A stretch of 23,733 nt of DNA, taken from WFZT01 sp964571845 (lineage in GTDB: Bacteria > Hydrothermota > Hydrothermia > B15-G9 > WFZT01). Shown one piece after another: positions 7,904-17,500 of this stretch; the stretch's first letter is position 1, and every line of letters begins with the position of its first letter. Both the position numbers and the translations under genes were made by a program. The stretch lies in contig CAZNDM010000027.1 of the NCBI GenBank assembly GCA_964571845.1, positions 1 to 23,733 of the forward strand. Reading direction: 5' to 3'. The notes below the pieces were generated by a model. That model did not search any database. It was not told the origin of the DNA and saw nothing but the letters and a program-made list of their open reading frames with translations.

Positions 7904-8889
7904 TTGGAAAGGTCCTGAGAAAATTTTCGGGTTTACATATTGCTGTGGTGGGTGACATAATCCTCGACAAGTACCAGTATGCTGATGTTGAGAGGATATC
8001 CCCGGAGGCTCCTGTTCCTGTTTTGAAGCTCCGGAATGGTGAGAAAGAAGAGAGACCCGGAGGAGCCGCAAATGTGGCGTTGAACCTTGCAACCCTTGGA
8101 GCCAGAGTCTCCCTCTTTGGGGTCATTGGTAATGATCAGGAGGGCAGGGATCTTCTTTCCCTCCTCAATTCTCATGGAATTAAAACTGAAGGTATTTTCA
8201 CAGATCCCTCACGCCCCACGACATCTAAAACCCGGATTATAAGCAGAAGACAGCAAATAGTCAGGATTGATATTGAAGATACAAGACCCGTAAATAAAAG
8301 GATTGAAAAGGGAATAAGGGATTCTCTTGCGGGGAATCTGAGCGATTTTGATGCGATCGTGGTTGAAGACTACAACAAAGGCGTTCTGACACCGGGATTG
8401 ATCAGGTTTATTTCCCGTGAGTTATCCGGAAAAACAATCATTGGAGTTGACCCCAAGATTGAAAACTTCGGTTTATATCGAAATGTAACCCTTTTTAAGC
8501 CCAACAGAGCCGAGCTTTCAAGGTTCAACGGTAAAAAAGATCTATTTGAGGCTGTCCGTGATACATTTGAAAAACTGTCCCCTCAATACATGATGGTAAC
8601 TTTGAGCGAGGAGGGAATGGTCGTATTTGACGGCAGAAATTATGTTAAAATCCCGTCTTTGAAAAAAGAGGTTTACGATGTAACAGGAGCGGGGGACACA
8701 GTTATTTCCGTTGCGATCCTTTCACTTGCCGCTGGACTTGATATAGTGGATTCGGCTATACTATCAACAATTGCAGCAGGTATTGAGGTTTCCAAGTTTG
8801 GTGTTGCCTGTGTGAAGCCGGAAGAGCTCAAAGAGGAGTACAAAAGGCACTACTCGCATTTGAAAGAAAGTGTTGAGATTCTGACATGA
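7900..8889 (+). CDS. rfaE1: D-glycero-beta-D-manno-heptose-7-phosphate kinase (HldE kinase-domain type)
   Basis: This 329-residue protein is a PfkB/ribokinase-fold sugar kinase of the RfaE domain I group, which phosphorylates heptose 7-phosphate for ADP-heptose and LPS inner-core or S-layer glycan synthesis. Diagnostic segments are VVGDIILDKY (16-25), ERISPEAPVPVL (31-42), ERPGGAANVALN (51-62) and the catalytic anion-hole motif DVTGAGDTV (260-268, base D266). I chose the ATG at 7900, which overlaps the mgtE stop. An upstream ATG at 7744 gives a 52-residue extension lying wholly within mgtE and rich in Cys and His, unlike the family. The nucleotidyltransferase domain of bifunctional HldE is missing, so a separate enzyme must exist elsewhere. 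Confidence 0.9.
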   Translation: MIGKVLRKFSGLHIAVVGDIILDKYQYADVERISPEAPVPVLKLRNGEKEERPGGAANVALNLATLGARVSLFGVIGNDQEGRDLLSLLNSHGIKTEGIFTDPSRPTTSKTRIISRRQQIVRIDIEDTRPVNKRIEKGIRDSLAGNLSDFDAIVVEDYNKGVLTPGLIRFISRELSGKTIIGVDPKIENFGLYRNVTLFKPNRAELSRFNGKKDLFEAVRDTFEKLSPQYMMVTLSEEGMVVFDGRNYVKIPSLKKEVYDVTGAGDTVISVAILSLAAGLDIVDSAILSTIAAGIEVSKFGVACVKPEELKEEYKRHYSHLKESVEILT

Positions 8890-9971
8890 ATCAGGAGATA
8901 ACGATTAATCTTACGCGAATTTCTGGCATTATCAGAAGGCGTTTCTGGGCAATTACAATTCCCTCATTTGTTATAGCACTTGCAGTGGGCCTCACAGGAA
9001 AATTTTTAATACACAAACAGTACGATGCGACAGTCGCCATATTACCCCCATCTGGTGGTCAGATTTCAATACCGTTTGGATCTGTTTTGAAAAATATACT
9101 TCCTGGTGGTCTGGGTTTGGGTGGCACGGGCACAAAAGATGTCCTTGCCCTCCTCCAATCAAGACGCATGGCTGAAGATGTTATATCTAAATTTAATCTC
9201 ATGGAGTACTTCAAAACAGATAAGCTTGACAAGGCTATAAAAAAGCTCAGTCACATGACGAAAATCAAGGTTGACGATGAAACAGGTGTGATCTACATCA
9301 AGGTTCGGACAAAAAGTCCACGGTTGAGTGCTGATATTGCCAATTTTTATGTTTCAAATCTGGAAAGGTTAAATGATGAGCTAAAAATCTCAGTAACGAA
9401 GCCATTTGTCAAAGTGCTTGACCCGGCAAGGCCGCCGGATCTGAAAGCATGGCCCAAAAATGCGATCAATACAATCATCACATTTGTTTTCCTGATAATT
9501 GTACTGGGAGCGTACTTTCTCTACAGGGAATACACCTATCCTTTTGCAAAGTACCCTGAGTCCCTCGAGGACGAATTTGACCTCCTCGGTATTTTCCCTG
9601 AAAAGAGGATTCCCGATACAGAACCGGTAAAAAGCAGGGTCAAAAGTTTTCTTGATACTCCAGTGGCATTGATCCCGGTTCTGAACAATCAGGATAAAAT
9701 TGATGAGATTTTCAATGTATTGGATGACGGTAATTTCTACCTTCTTCCATCTCCTCTTGAAACTGCGGACTTTAAAGAACACATATCCAATATTTCAGGA
9801 GCCGTATTGCTTGTGGAGTTTAACAGGACGCCACTCGACGCTCTCAGAGAGTTGAAGAGCCTGCTGCTGGATAGATATGATCTTAAATCCGGCGTAATTT
9901 TTTACAATGTGCCTGAGAAATACATTTCAAAAAGGTTTTATTTCATTTTCCCTGAGTTGAGGAGTAAGTAA
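8886..9971 (+). CDS. Wzz-like polysaccharide chain-length/co-polymerase protein
   Basis: This 361-residue inner-membrane protein has the polysaccharide co-polymerase plan: a membrane helix near 19-41, a periplasmic Wzz domain, a proline-rich segment (LDPARPPDLKAWPKN, 168-182) and a second membrane helix near 183-203. Such proteins set chain length and couple synthesis to export of surface polysaccharide. The cytoplasmic tail (about 210-361) is longer than in simple Wzz proteins. It resembles the outline of a BY-kinase/ParA domain (ESLEDEFDLLGIFPEKR; GAVLLVEFNRTPLDALREL) but has no Walker A, so it is probably not an active kinase. The start overlaps the heptose kinase stop (ATGA). The export gene follows after 1 bp, which supports the role. 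Confidence 0.82.
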   Translation: MNQEITINLTRISGIIRRRFWAITIPSFVIALAVGLTGKFLIHKQYDATVAILPPSGGQISIPFGSVLKNILPGGLGLGGTGTKDVLALLQSRRMAEDVISKFNLMEYFKTDKLDKAIKKLSHMTKIKVDDETGVIYIKVRTKSPRLSADIANFYVSNLERLNDELKISVTKPFVKVLDPARPPDLKAWPKNAINTIITFVFLIIVLGAYFLYREYTYPFAKYPESLEDEFDLLGIFPEKRIPDTEPVKSRVKSFLDTPVALIPVLNNQDKIDEIFNVLDDGNFYLLPSPLETADFKEHISNISGAVLLVEFNRTPLDALRELKSLLLDRYDLKSGVIFYNVPEKYISKRFYFIFPELRSK

Positions 9972-9972
9972 A

Positions 9973-12387
9973 ATGAGACGATTTTTACTCGGACTTATAG
10001 TCGCCGGCGTGCTTGCGGCACAGAGCGATATATCCGCACAACTCAAAGCACTCGGATTAACGCCTGCACAGATAGAAACTTTATTGAAAAAACAGAAGAA
10101 GCAGGCTGAGAAGACAAGGAAGCCTCAGGTAACAGTACCTCCCGAGTCCCTCGCCGTGGAAAAACCCCGTGAGTACTCGATTGTTGAGAAAGTTTTTATG
10201 AGGAAGTTTTCACTGGAACCGGACACAGAATTAATCCAGTTTGGATATGATGTGTTTCAGTCAGAATCGACTGCATTCGATACTTTTACTTTAAACCTCC
10301 CTGTCGGTCCTTCCTATGTCATAGGTCCCGGTGATGAGATCATAATAAACGCATGGAGTGAAGTTTTTCAGCAAACATTTGATCTCTTTGTCGACAAATA
10401 CGGCAAAATCATCTTACCAAAAGCCGGGGCACTTTACATCAGAGGGTTAACATTTGAGGAGGCAAAGAAGGCTATAATTTCGAGACTGAACAAGCATTTT
10501 ACAAATGTGAAGTTCGACATTACACTCGGTCAGGTTCATGGCTCAAGTGTATTTGTACTTGGAGAGGTAACGAAGCCGGGTATCTATAGAACATATCCTT
10601 TATCATCACCGATTCAGCTCCTTTTTATGGCAAAGGGTGTAAAGAAGACCGGAAGTCTTAGAAATATAAAAATCGTTAAGAGAAACGGACAAACAGTTTC
10701 ATTTGACCTGTACGATGTTCTTCTTTACGGCAAAAAGGTGCCTATTCTGACATTTGAGGACGGCGATGTTGTTTTTGTCCCTGTGATTGGTGAGGTTGTC
10801 GCCGTCTCAGGTGCTGTCAAAAGGCCCGGAATTTATGAGATTAAAAGAGAAAAGAGCATTTATGACATAATCCAGCTTGCGGGAGGGTTCCTGCCCACAT
10901 CCTACATGTACCGCGTGCAGGTCCAGAGGGTGTCTGATAGTGGGGCAATCAGGGTGGAGGATCTGTATTTTGCCTCGGTGAAAGAGGCTTCTAAGGTTAT
11001 GAAGAAAATCCCATTCAAAAATGGAGATCTTATTGTGGTTTCTCCGGTTCCTCCGGATATTCGCGGGTTTGTTGCGATTACCGGAAATGTTTACCGTCCC
11101 GGCAAATACGAGTTTAATGACACTTTAAAAGTGAAAGACCTGATCGAACTTGCAGGTGGTGTGAAAAGGGGAACATACATGGAGAGAGCAGAGATTATCA
11201 GACATGCAGATTCGCTTCAGAAGAAAATTATTTCATTCTCGTTGAAGGAGGCTTTATCAGGCGAGGGACCGATTTTGAGGGAATTTGACACAGTTGTTAT
11301 TCATTCGATTTCGGATGTAATCCCAATTGACAGTGTAACTGTTATTGGTGGTGTGGCAAAGCCGGGAAAATATCAGTTTACAATTGACATGACCCTCGCA
11401 GATCTGTTGACTTTCTGCGGAGGGATTCGCGCCGGATCAGACATCTCTGCTGTTGAGATTTTAAGACTTAGTGACGATGGTAAGTTTGAAAGGTTACGGA
11501 TTGACATGAAACAGACCGACCCAACAGAGGTAAAACTCCAACCAGGAGATCTCGTGAATATTCCTCCACCTGTAAATCTTGATTCTTCCTATGTTTATAT
11601 TACAGGTGAAGTTATGCGTCCCGGCAGATATGTCGTTTACCCGGGAAAAGACAGGTTAATTGATGTTGTTAATCGTGCCGGTGGGTTTACCGAAACGGCT
11701 AATCCAGCAGCAATTGAGCTTTACAGAAAATCTCTCAAAAATCTTGAAGTTTCAACCATAATCTCATTTCTTGACAGGGTTTACACGGGAATTCTCAGGG
11801 AGGAAGCGGCTCTAATGAGCCTGAATATACCGAAAGACAAAAAGGAGCTGAGAAAAGAACTGCTGAAGAAACAGGAAAAATTCGTTCGCATGTTGCTAAA
11901 AAATGTCGGGGAGGATACGCTTATCCTGCTGGACACAGCAAAAGTTGAGACACTATCAGTCATTCTTTCAAAAATTACACCCATGTCAAGCGGACGACTT
12001 TCTTTAAATCTCCGTGATTCTGCGGATTTTAATGTTCTTGTTTTACCAGGTGACTCTATTTATGTACCGCCCCAGTCTCGGACCGTAACCGTCATGGGAT
12101 TTGTAAATTATCCCGTTTCAGTTCCTCATGTGCCGGGTATGGATGCCCGGTTTTACATAGAGAAGGCAGGTGGTTATAGTTCCATTGCGGATAAGGAGAG
12201 AACATTTGTTGTGCTGCCGGGCGGAGAGGCGACGACTGACCTTACCAATATTCCCGCGGGTTCTATTATCATGGTGCCGGGTAAGACGAGGATAAAACCT
12301 TCCCGTCTTGAGATTCTAAAGGATGTTGTTGGCATTGTTTATCAGATCGCGCTCGCTTACATTGCAATCAGACAGGTAACGAAGTAG
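9973..12387 (+). CDS. Wza-like polysaccharide export protein with six SLBB repeats
   Basis: This 804-residue exported protein has an N-terminal signal peptide (MRRFLLGLIVAGVLAA), a Poly_export domain starting near YVIGPGDEIIINAW (115-128), then repeated SLBB (beta-grasp) modules. Their hallmark G-x-V-x-x-P-G-x-Y occurs at 197-205, 280-288, 371-379, 459-467 and 545-553, with a degenerate sixth at 709-717. Wza-type proteins form the periplasm-spanning and outer-membrane channel for capsule or exopolysaccharide. There is no lipobox cysteine, unlike E. coli Wza. A charged, helical insertion (about 585-670) separates repeats five and six. The C-terminus (781-798) forms a hydrophobic helix that could cross the outer membrane. 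It starts 1 bp after the Wzz-like gene. No glycosyltransferases are in the window. Confidence 0.88.
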   Translation: MRRFLLGLIVAGVLAAQSDISAQLKALGLTPAQIETLLKKQKKQAEKTRKPQVTVPPESLAVEKPREYSIVEKVFMRKFSLEPDTELIQFGYDVFQSESTAFDTFTLNLPVGPSYVIGPGDEIIINAWSEVFQQTFDLFVDKYGKIILPKAGALYIRGLTFEEAKKAIISRLNKHFTNVKFDITLGQVHGSSVFVLGEVTKPGIYRTYPLSSPIQLLFMAKGVKKTGSLRNIKIVKRNGQTVSFDLYDVLLYGKKVPILTFEDGDVVFVPVIGEVVAVSGAVKRPGIYEIKREKSIYDIIQLAGGFLPTSYMYRVQVQRVSDSGAIRVEDLYFASVKEASKVMKKIPFKNGDLIVVSPVPPDIRGFVAITGNVYRPGKYEFNDTLKVKDLIELAGGVKRGTYMERAEIIRHADSLQKKIISFSLKEALSGEGPILREFDTVVIHSISDVIPIDSVTVIGGVAKPGKYQFTIDMTLADLLTFCGGIRAGSDISAVEILRLSDDGKFERLRIDMKQTDPTEVKLQPGDLVNIPPPVNLDSSYVYITGEVMRPGRYVVYPGKDRLIDVVNRAGGFTETANPAAIELYRKSLKNLEVSTIISFLDRVYTGILREEAALMSLNIPKDKKELRKELLKKQEKFVRMLLKNVGEDTLILLDTAKVETLSVILSKITPMSSGRLSLNLRDSADFNVLVLPGDSIYVPPQSRTVTVMGFVNYPVSVPHVPGMDARFYIEKAGGYSSIADKERTFVVLPGGEATTDLTNIPAGSIIMVPGKTRIKPSRLEILKDVVGIVYQIALAYIAIRQVTK

Positions 12388-13041
12388 ATGGGTAAGTGGG
12401 GTTTTTTTATCACATTTGAAGGAATTGAAGGTAGTGGTAAGTCCACGCTTGCAAAGGGGCTTTACGAGTATTTAAAAGAAAATTCTTTCCGAACAACTAT
12501 CACGCGTGAACCGGGAGGAACTAAGGAAGCTGAAGAGATTCGTGAAGTTTTGCTTAAAGCTGGAAACAGGCTCGATCCGGTTACTGAACTCCTCCTTATG
12601 CTTGCAGCAAGGAGAGAAAATGTTTATAAAAGGATTCTCCCGGCATTAAGAGAGACATACATTGTGATTTCCGACAGGTTTGACGATAGTTCCTTCGCCT
12701 ATCAGGGGTTTGGCCGGGGTCTTGAGCTCAAGTTTATATCGAGATTGAACAAGGTTGCCACCGGTGGGCTAAAGCCCAATCTGACATTTCTTGTTGATAT
12801 CGATCCGGAAGTGGGATTTTCTCGCATGAAATCTAAGAAACTTGATAGGATTGAACAGGAGGATTTAGAATTTCATACCCGTGTGAGGAAAGGTTACCTT
12901 GTTCTCGCAAAGAGGGCAAAAAAGAGAATTAAAGTGCTCGATGGTTCCAGATCTCCTGAGGAGCTTTTGAGCGAGGTGATTGAGATTACTCTCGAAAGAC
13001 TTTCTCAAAAAGGTTTGAAAAAATTTAAATTGGAGGGTTGA
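12388..13041 (+). CDS. tmk: Thymidylate kinase
   Basis: This 217-residue cytoplasmic enzyme phosphorylates dTMP to dTDP with ATP for DNA synthesis. It carries the P-loop GIEGSGKST (12-20), the substrate-site TREPGGT (39-45) and the DRFDDSSFAYQG segment (96-107), which corresponds to the family DR[Y/F]xDSSxAYQG motif. The ATG follows the TAG of the Wza-like gene with no spacer, so it relies on read-through or translational coupling. It sits between envelope genes and the ctp-dnaE pair. It complements thyX, found at 19576-20301 on the other strand, in the same dTTP pathway. Length is typical. Confidence 0.95.
   Translation: MGKWGFFITFEGIEGSGKSTLAKGLYEYLKENSFRTTITREPGGTKEAEEIREVLLKAGNRLDPVTELLLMLAARRENVYKRILPALRETYIVISDRFDDSSFAYQGFGRGLELKFISRLNKVATGGLKPNLTFLVDIDPEVGFSRMKSKKLDRIEQEDLEFHTRVRKGYLVLAKRAKKRIKVLDGSRSPEELLSEVIEITLERLSQKGLKKFKLEG
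13032..13037 (+). promoter_or_regulatory. Ribosome-binding site fixing the TTG start of ctp
   Basis: GGAGGG lies inside the end of tmk, 8 nt before the TTG at 13046. There is no in-frame ATG between this site and the signal-anchor sequence, so the TTG start is preferred. Confidence 0.6.
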
Positions 13042-13045
13042 TAAA

Positions 13046-14569
13046 TTGAAAAGGTTTGGCGTTGTAATTCTCACACTCGTACTTGGAATATCCATCGGTT
13101 ACAGAATCGGTGATGCCGAGTCAAAGAAGAAAAACATCAGTGTGATGTTCAGACTATTTACGAACACGCTCAACTATGTGAAGGACTATTATGTTGAGGA
13201 GAAGGAGCCCCCTGATCTTATAGAAAAAGCGATTGAAGGAATGGTTAACTCTCTTGACCCGTTCAGCGATTTTTATACCCCCGAGGAAACTGAGGAGTTC
13301 AAAATCCATACGACCGGAGAATTCGGTGGACTTGGAATTCAGATCGGAATAAGGAACGGAGTTGTAACGGTAATCTCGCCGATAGAAGGAACACCAGCTT
13401 ACAGGGCAGGATTGCGACCGGGCGATAAGATTATCAAAATAGAAGATACATCAATTATTGGGTGGAAACTCTCTGATGTGGTAAAAAGACTCAGGGGAAA
13501 ACCCGGGACAAAAGTTACAATCACAGTTTCAAGACCTGGTGTGAACGAGCCACTCAAGTTCACAATAACGAGGGCAATAATCCATATTCAGGCAGTACCT
13601 TATTTTGGAATGCTTGGAGATGACATTGGCTATATCAAACTCTCGTCTTTCCAGAAGAACGCCAGTAAAGAGGTGGAGAAGGCTCTCGACAGCCTGTTTG
13701 CCGCTGGAGCCACCAAAATCGTCCTCGATCTCAGGAGTAACCCCGGTGGACTGTTAAGTGAGGCAATCAGGGTTGCAAATCTGTTCATTCAAAGGGGAGC
13801 TTTGATCGTATCTACAAAGGGTAGAGTGCCCAACTCCAATAGGGACTTTTTTGCTCCTTCAGATCCTCCTCATGGCACAGAATTCCCGCTTGCCGTACTC
13901 GTCAGTCGTGGATCAGCATCGGCATCAGAGATTGTCTCCGGTGCTGTCCAGGATTGGGATAGGGGGATCATCATTGGTGATACTACTTTTGGCAAGGGAT
14001 CGGTTCAGAGAGTCTTTCCGTTGCAGGAAGGTTATCAGCTAAAAATTACGACTGCCAGATATTTCACGCCTTCCGGAAGATGCATAGACAGAAGGACATT
14101 TGAGAACGAAAAGGATACGGTCAAAACACCATATTACACGAAGAGACTCCACAGAACGGTTTACGGAGGCGGGGGCATTATCCCTGATGTGGTCAACGAG
14201 GGTGAACTACTGAAGCCTCTCGTTTCAAAGGCATTTGCCAAAGGTGTGTTCTTCGATTTTGCGGTGAAATATTACAAGTCGCACGAAAAGCCGGAGAAGC
14301 CGGAGGATATCCATATCCCCGACAGTGTTCTGAAGGAGTTTGAGAATTTTATGAAAGAGAAGAAGATAGAATTTACTTCATGTGATTTTGACGAGGCAAA
14401 GGACCAGCTCAGAATGGTGTTGGAAGAGGAGATCGCCGAGAAATATTTCGGCAAGAAGGGGCGCTATATTGTGAGAACGAGAAGGGATACGGTCCTGAAG
14501 CAGGCAATAGACTTGCTGAAAGGTGCAGAGAAAGTTGATGATCTTTATTCTGTCATGGAGCACAAATGA
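13046..14569 (+). CDS. ctpA: S41-family C-terminal processing peptidase (CtpA type)
   Basis: This 507-residue protein is a serine protease that trims or degrades exported proteins from their C-terminus. It has an N-terminal membrane anchor or signal (FGVVILTLVLGISIGYRIG), a PDZ domain around 88-170 (GGLGIQIGIRNGVV, AGLRPGDKIIKI) and the S41 catalytic domain (about 190-365). SRGSASASEIVSGA places the nucleophile at S292, and GDTTFGKGSVQ places the general base at K317, giving the Ser-Lys dyad with the 25-residue spacing seen in E. coli Prc. The start is TTG with GGAGGG eight bases upstream. The C-terminal 110 residues are a charged helical extension. The stop overlaps dnaE (ATGA at 14566-14569). 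Confidence 0.94.
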   Translation: MKRFGVVILTLVLGISIGYRIGDAESKKKNISVMFRLFTNTLNYVKDYYVEEKEPPDLIEKAIEGMVNSLDPFSDFYTPEETEEFKIHTTGEFGGLGIQIGIRNGVVTVISPIEGTPAYRAGLRPGDKIIKIEDTSIIGWKLSDVVKRLRGKPGTKVTITVSRPGVNEPLKFTITRAIIHIQAVPYFGMLGDDIGYIKLSSFQKNASKEVEKALDSLFAAGATKIVLDLRSNPGGLLSEAIRVANLFIQRGALIVSTKGRVPNSNRDFFAPSDPPHGTEFPLAVLVSRGSASASEIVSGAVQDWDRGIIIGDTTFGKGSVQRVFPLQEGYQLKITTARYFTPSGRCIDRRTFENEKDTVKTPYYTKRLHRTVYGGGGIIPDVVNEGELLKPLVSKAFAKGVFFDFAVKYYKSHEKPEKPEDIHIPDSVLKEFENFMKEKKIEFTSCDFDEAKDQLRMVLEEEIAEKYFGKKGRYIVRTRRDTVLKQAIDLLKGAEKVDDLYSVMEHK

Positions 14570-17500
14570 GCAAGGAGTTTGTCCATCTCCATCTTCATAC
14601 GGAATACTCTCTCCTCGACGGTGCGTGTAAGATCAGTCCGTTAATGGATCTTGTTAAAGAATATGGTATGAATGCCGTGGCTATCACGGACCACGGCAAC
14701 CTGTTTGGTGTCATCGAATTTTACAAGGCGGCGAAAGATGCCGGTATTAAACCCATAATTGGCATTGAAGCATACCTTGCTCCCGAAAGTAGAAAAAAGA
14801 AGACAAAAGAAGGGCTTTACCACATCACCCTTCTTGCCGAGAATCTTGAGGGATATAAGAATTTACTTTATCTCTCGACGATGTCGTTTCTTGAGGGGTT
14901 TTATTACAAGCCCCGAATGGATAAAGAGCTTTTACGGGAGCATTCAAAGGGTCTCATTGCCCTTTCAGGCTGTCTTTCCGGTGAAATTCCCCGTAAGATA
15001 CTGGCAGGGGATATTGAAGGAGCAAAGAAGGCTCTTGAAGAATATATTGAAATTTTTGGCCGGGAGAATTTTTATCTTGAACTCATGGACATCGGCCTTG
15101 ATGAAAATCTCACAGTCAATCAGGCACTCCTTGAGCTGGCTGATCAGTTTGGTGTTAAAGTCGTTGCCACAAACGATGTTCATTACCTGAAACCTGAAGA
15201 TCACAAAGCTCACGATATTCTGCTATGTATCCAGACTGGTAAGAAGTATCACGACCCAAACAGAATGAGATTCCAGTCCCGTGAGGTCTATCTCAGACGA
15301 CCTGAAGAAATGTGGATGCTATTTTCTTCCACTCCAGAAGCACTCAAAAATACACTTGAAATTGCTGAGAGAGTGAATCTTGAACTCTCTCTCGATCCTA
15401 CAAAAGTACATCTGCCAACATTTCCAATTCCTGAAGGTTTCAGAGATACTGATGAGTATCTCGCTCATATAGCAAGAGAGGGACTTGCAGCTCGAGGAAA
15501 AGCCGGGAATGAGATCTACGAAAAAAGGCTTGAATATGAGCTTAAAACCATATCGAGTATTGGGTTTTCCGGTTACTTCCTCATTGTTTGGGATATTGTG
15601 AAGAAAGCCAAAGAAATGGGAATACCCGTGGGACCGGGCAGAGGCTCGGCTGCCGGTTCGCTCGTTCTTTACTCTCTCGGTGTAACTGAGCTTGATCCGA
15701 TTGAGTACAATTTGATCTTCGAGAGATTTTTGAACACGGAAAGAATTTCTCCTCCTGATGTTGACATTGATTTCTCCGATGTCGGTAGGGATAAAATCAT
15801 TAACTACGTCAAGAATCTCTATGGCGAGGAGAGTGTGAGTCAGATCATTACATTCAACAGAATGATGGCACGCGGCGTTATCCGCGATGTTGGAAGAGCC
15901 CTTGATCTGTCCTATCAGGAGGTTGACCGTATCGCAAAGATGATTCCCAATGGTCCTGATGTTAATATCAAAAGTGTGCTTGAGAAAAATCCAGAACTTC
16001 GTGGCATTTTTCAGGGTGATCCCAGATACGCAGAGCTTCTTGAGGTCGCAGAAAAAATAGAGGGGCAGGTGAAGAACACATCCATTCATGCGGCAGGAAT
16101 GGTAATTGCGCCCGGTAAAATCTACGAATATGCTCCTCTGTACAAGAGCCCGGACGGGTCCATCACAACCCAGTATGATATGAAGTCCATCGAAGAGATA
16201 GGACTTCTCAAAGTTGATTTCCTTGGACTTCGTACACTTACAATCATTCAGTGGACAGAGGAGATGATCAGGGAGCGACATGATCCTGATTTTGACATCA
16301 TGAAAATTCCTTTAAACGATAAAAAAACATTCAAACTCATCTCCCAGGGCAAAACTCTCGGTGTGTTCCAGCTTGAGTCTTCTGGATTCAGGGAGATGCT
16401 TAGAAGGTTAAAACCATCAAAGATTGAGGATCTTATAGCCGCTATTGCACTTTACAGACCGGGACCACTTAAATCAGGCATGGTTGAGAGTTTTATCAGG
16501 AGAAAGAATGGTAGGGAACCTGTTACCTACATTTTTCCAGAGTTGAAGCCCATACTCGAGGAGACTTACGGTGTGATAGTGTATCAGGAGCAGGTGATGC
16601 AGATTGCTGCCAGACTCGCAGGATTCACACTTGGACAGGCAGATGTACTGAGAAAGGCAATGGGAAAGAAGAAGCCAGAGGTTATGAAGAAACAGAGAGA
16701 GGCGTTTGTAGAAGGAGCGGTGAGGAATGGTTATGATCGAAAGAAAATTGAGGCACTTTTTGACGACATAGAGCAGTTCTCCGGTTACAGTTTCAACAAA
16801 TCTCATGCAGCCGGCTATGCTATCCTTTCTTACAGAACAGCTTATCTCAAGGCACATTACCCTAATGAGTTTCTTTGTGCCAATATGACGGCAGAGACAC
16901 ATTCCCAGAATTTCACAGAAAAGATACACGAATTTGTTAATGAAGCCAAAAGGATGGGGATAAAGGTTGTTCCTCCAGACATAAACCGGAGTGAATACAG
17001 GTTTACACTTCTGGACGATGGGAGCATTCTGTTTGGTCTTTCTGCCATAAAAAATGTTGGAGAAGCGGCAGTTGAGGAGATAATTAAGGCAAGGAAAAAG
17101 GGAGGGCCGTTTAAATCCTTCAAGAACTTTCTCGAGAGGATTGATTCAAGGAAAGTGAACAAGAAGGTCATTGAGAGTCTAATTAAGGCGGGAGCCTTTG
17201 ATTCTATTGATCCAAACAGGTCAAAACTACTTGAGATTCTGCCAGACCTTTATCAAAGGACGCAGAAGGCGACCGGTGGTTTTGTTGGCTCCCTGTTTGG
17301 TGAATCATTTGATGAAAGTACCATTGTTCCCGACAGGGAGGTTGAGTTTACGCTTGATATGAAGCTTGCTTATGAGAAGGAAACACTCGGATTTTTCCTT
17401 TCCGGACATCCGTTGAATAAACATAAAGATCTGATAAATAGACTCAATACTGTCTCAAGCTCAAAGCTGCGTGAGCTCGAAGAGGGTAAAAAAATAACCC

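Noticed and set aside
15319..16281. 320-codon - strand frame
   Set aside because: It is fully antisense to the conserved polymerase core of dnaE and has an unlikely Cys/Ser/His-rich composition.
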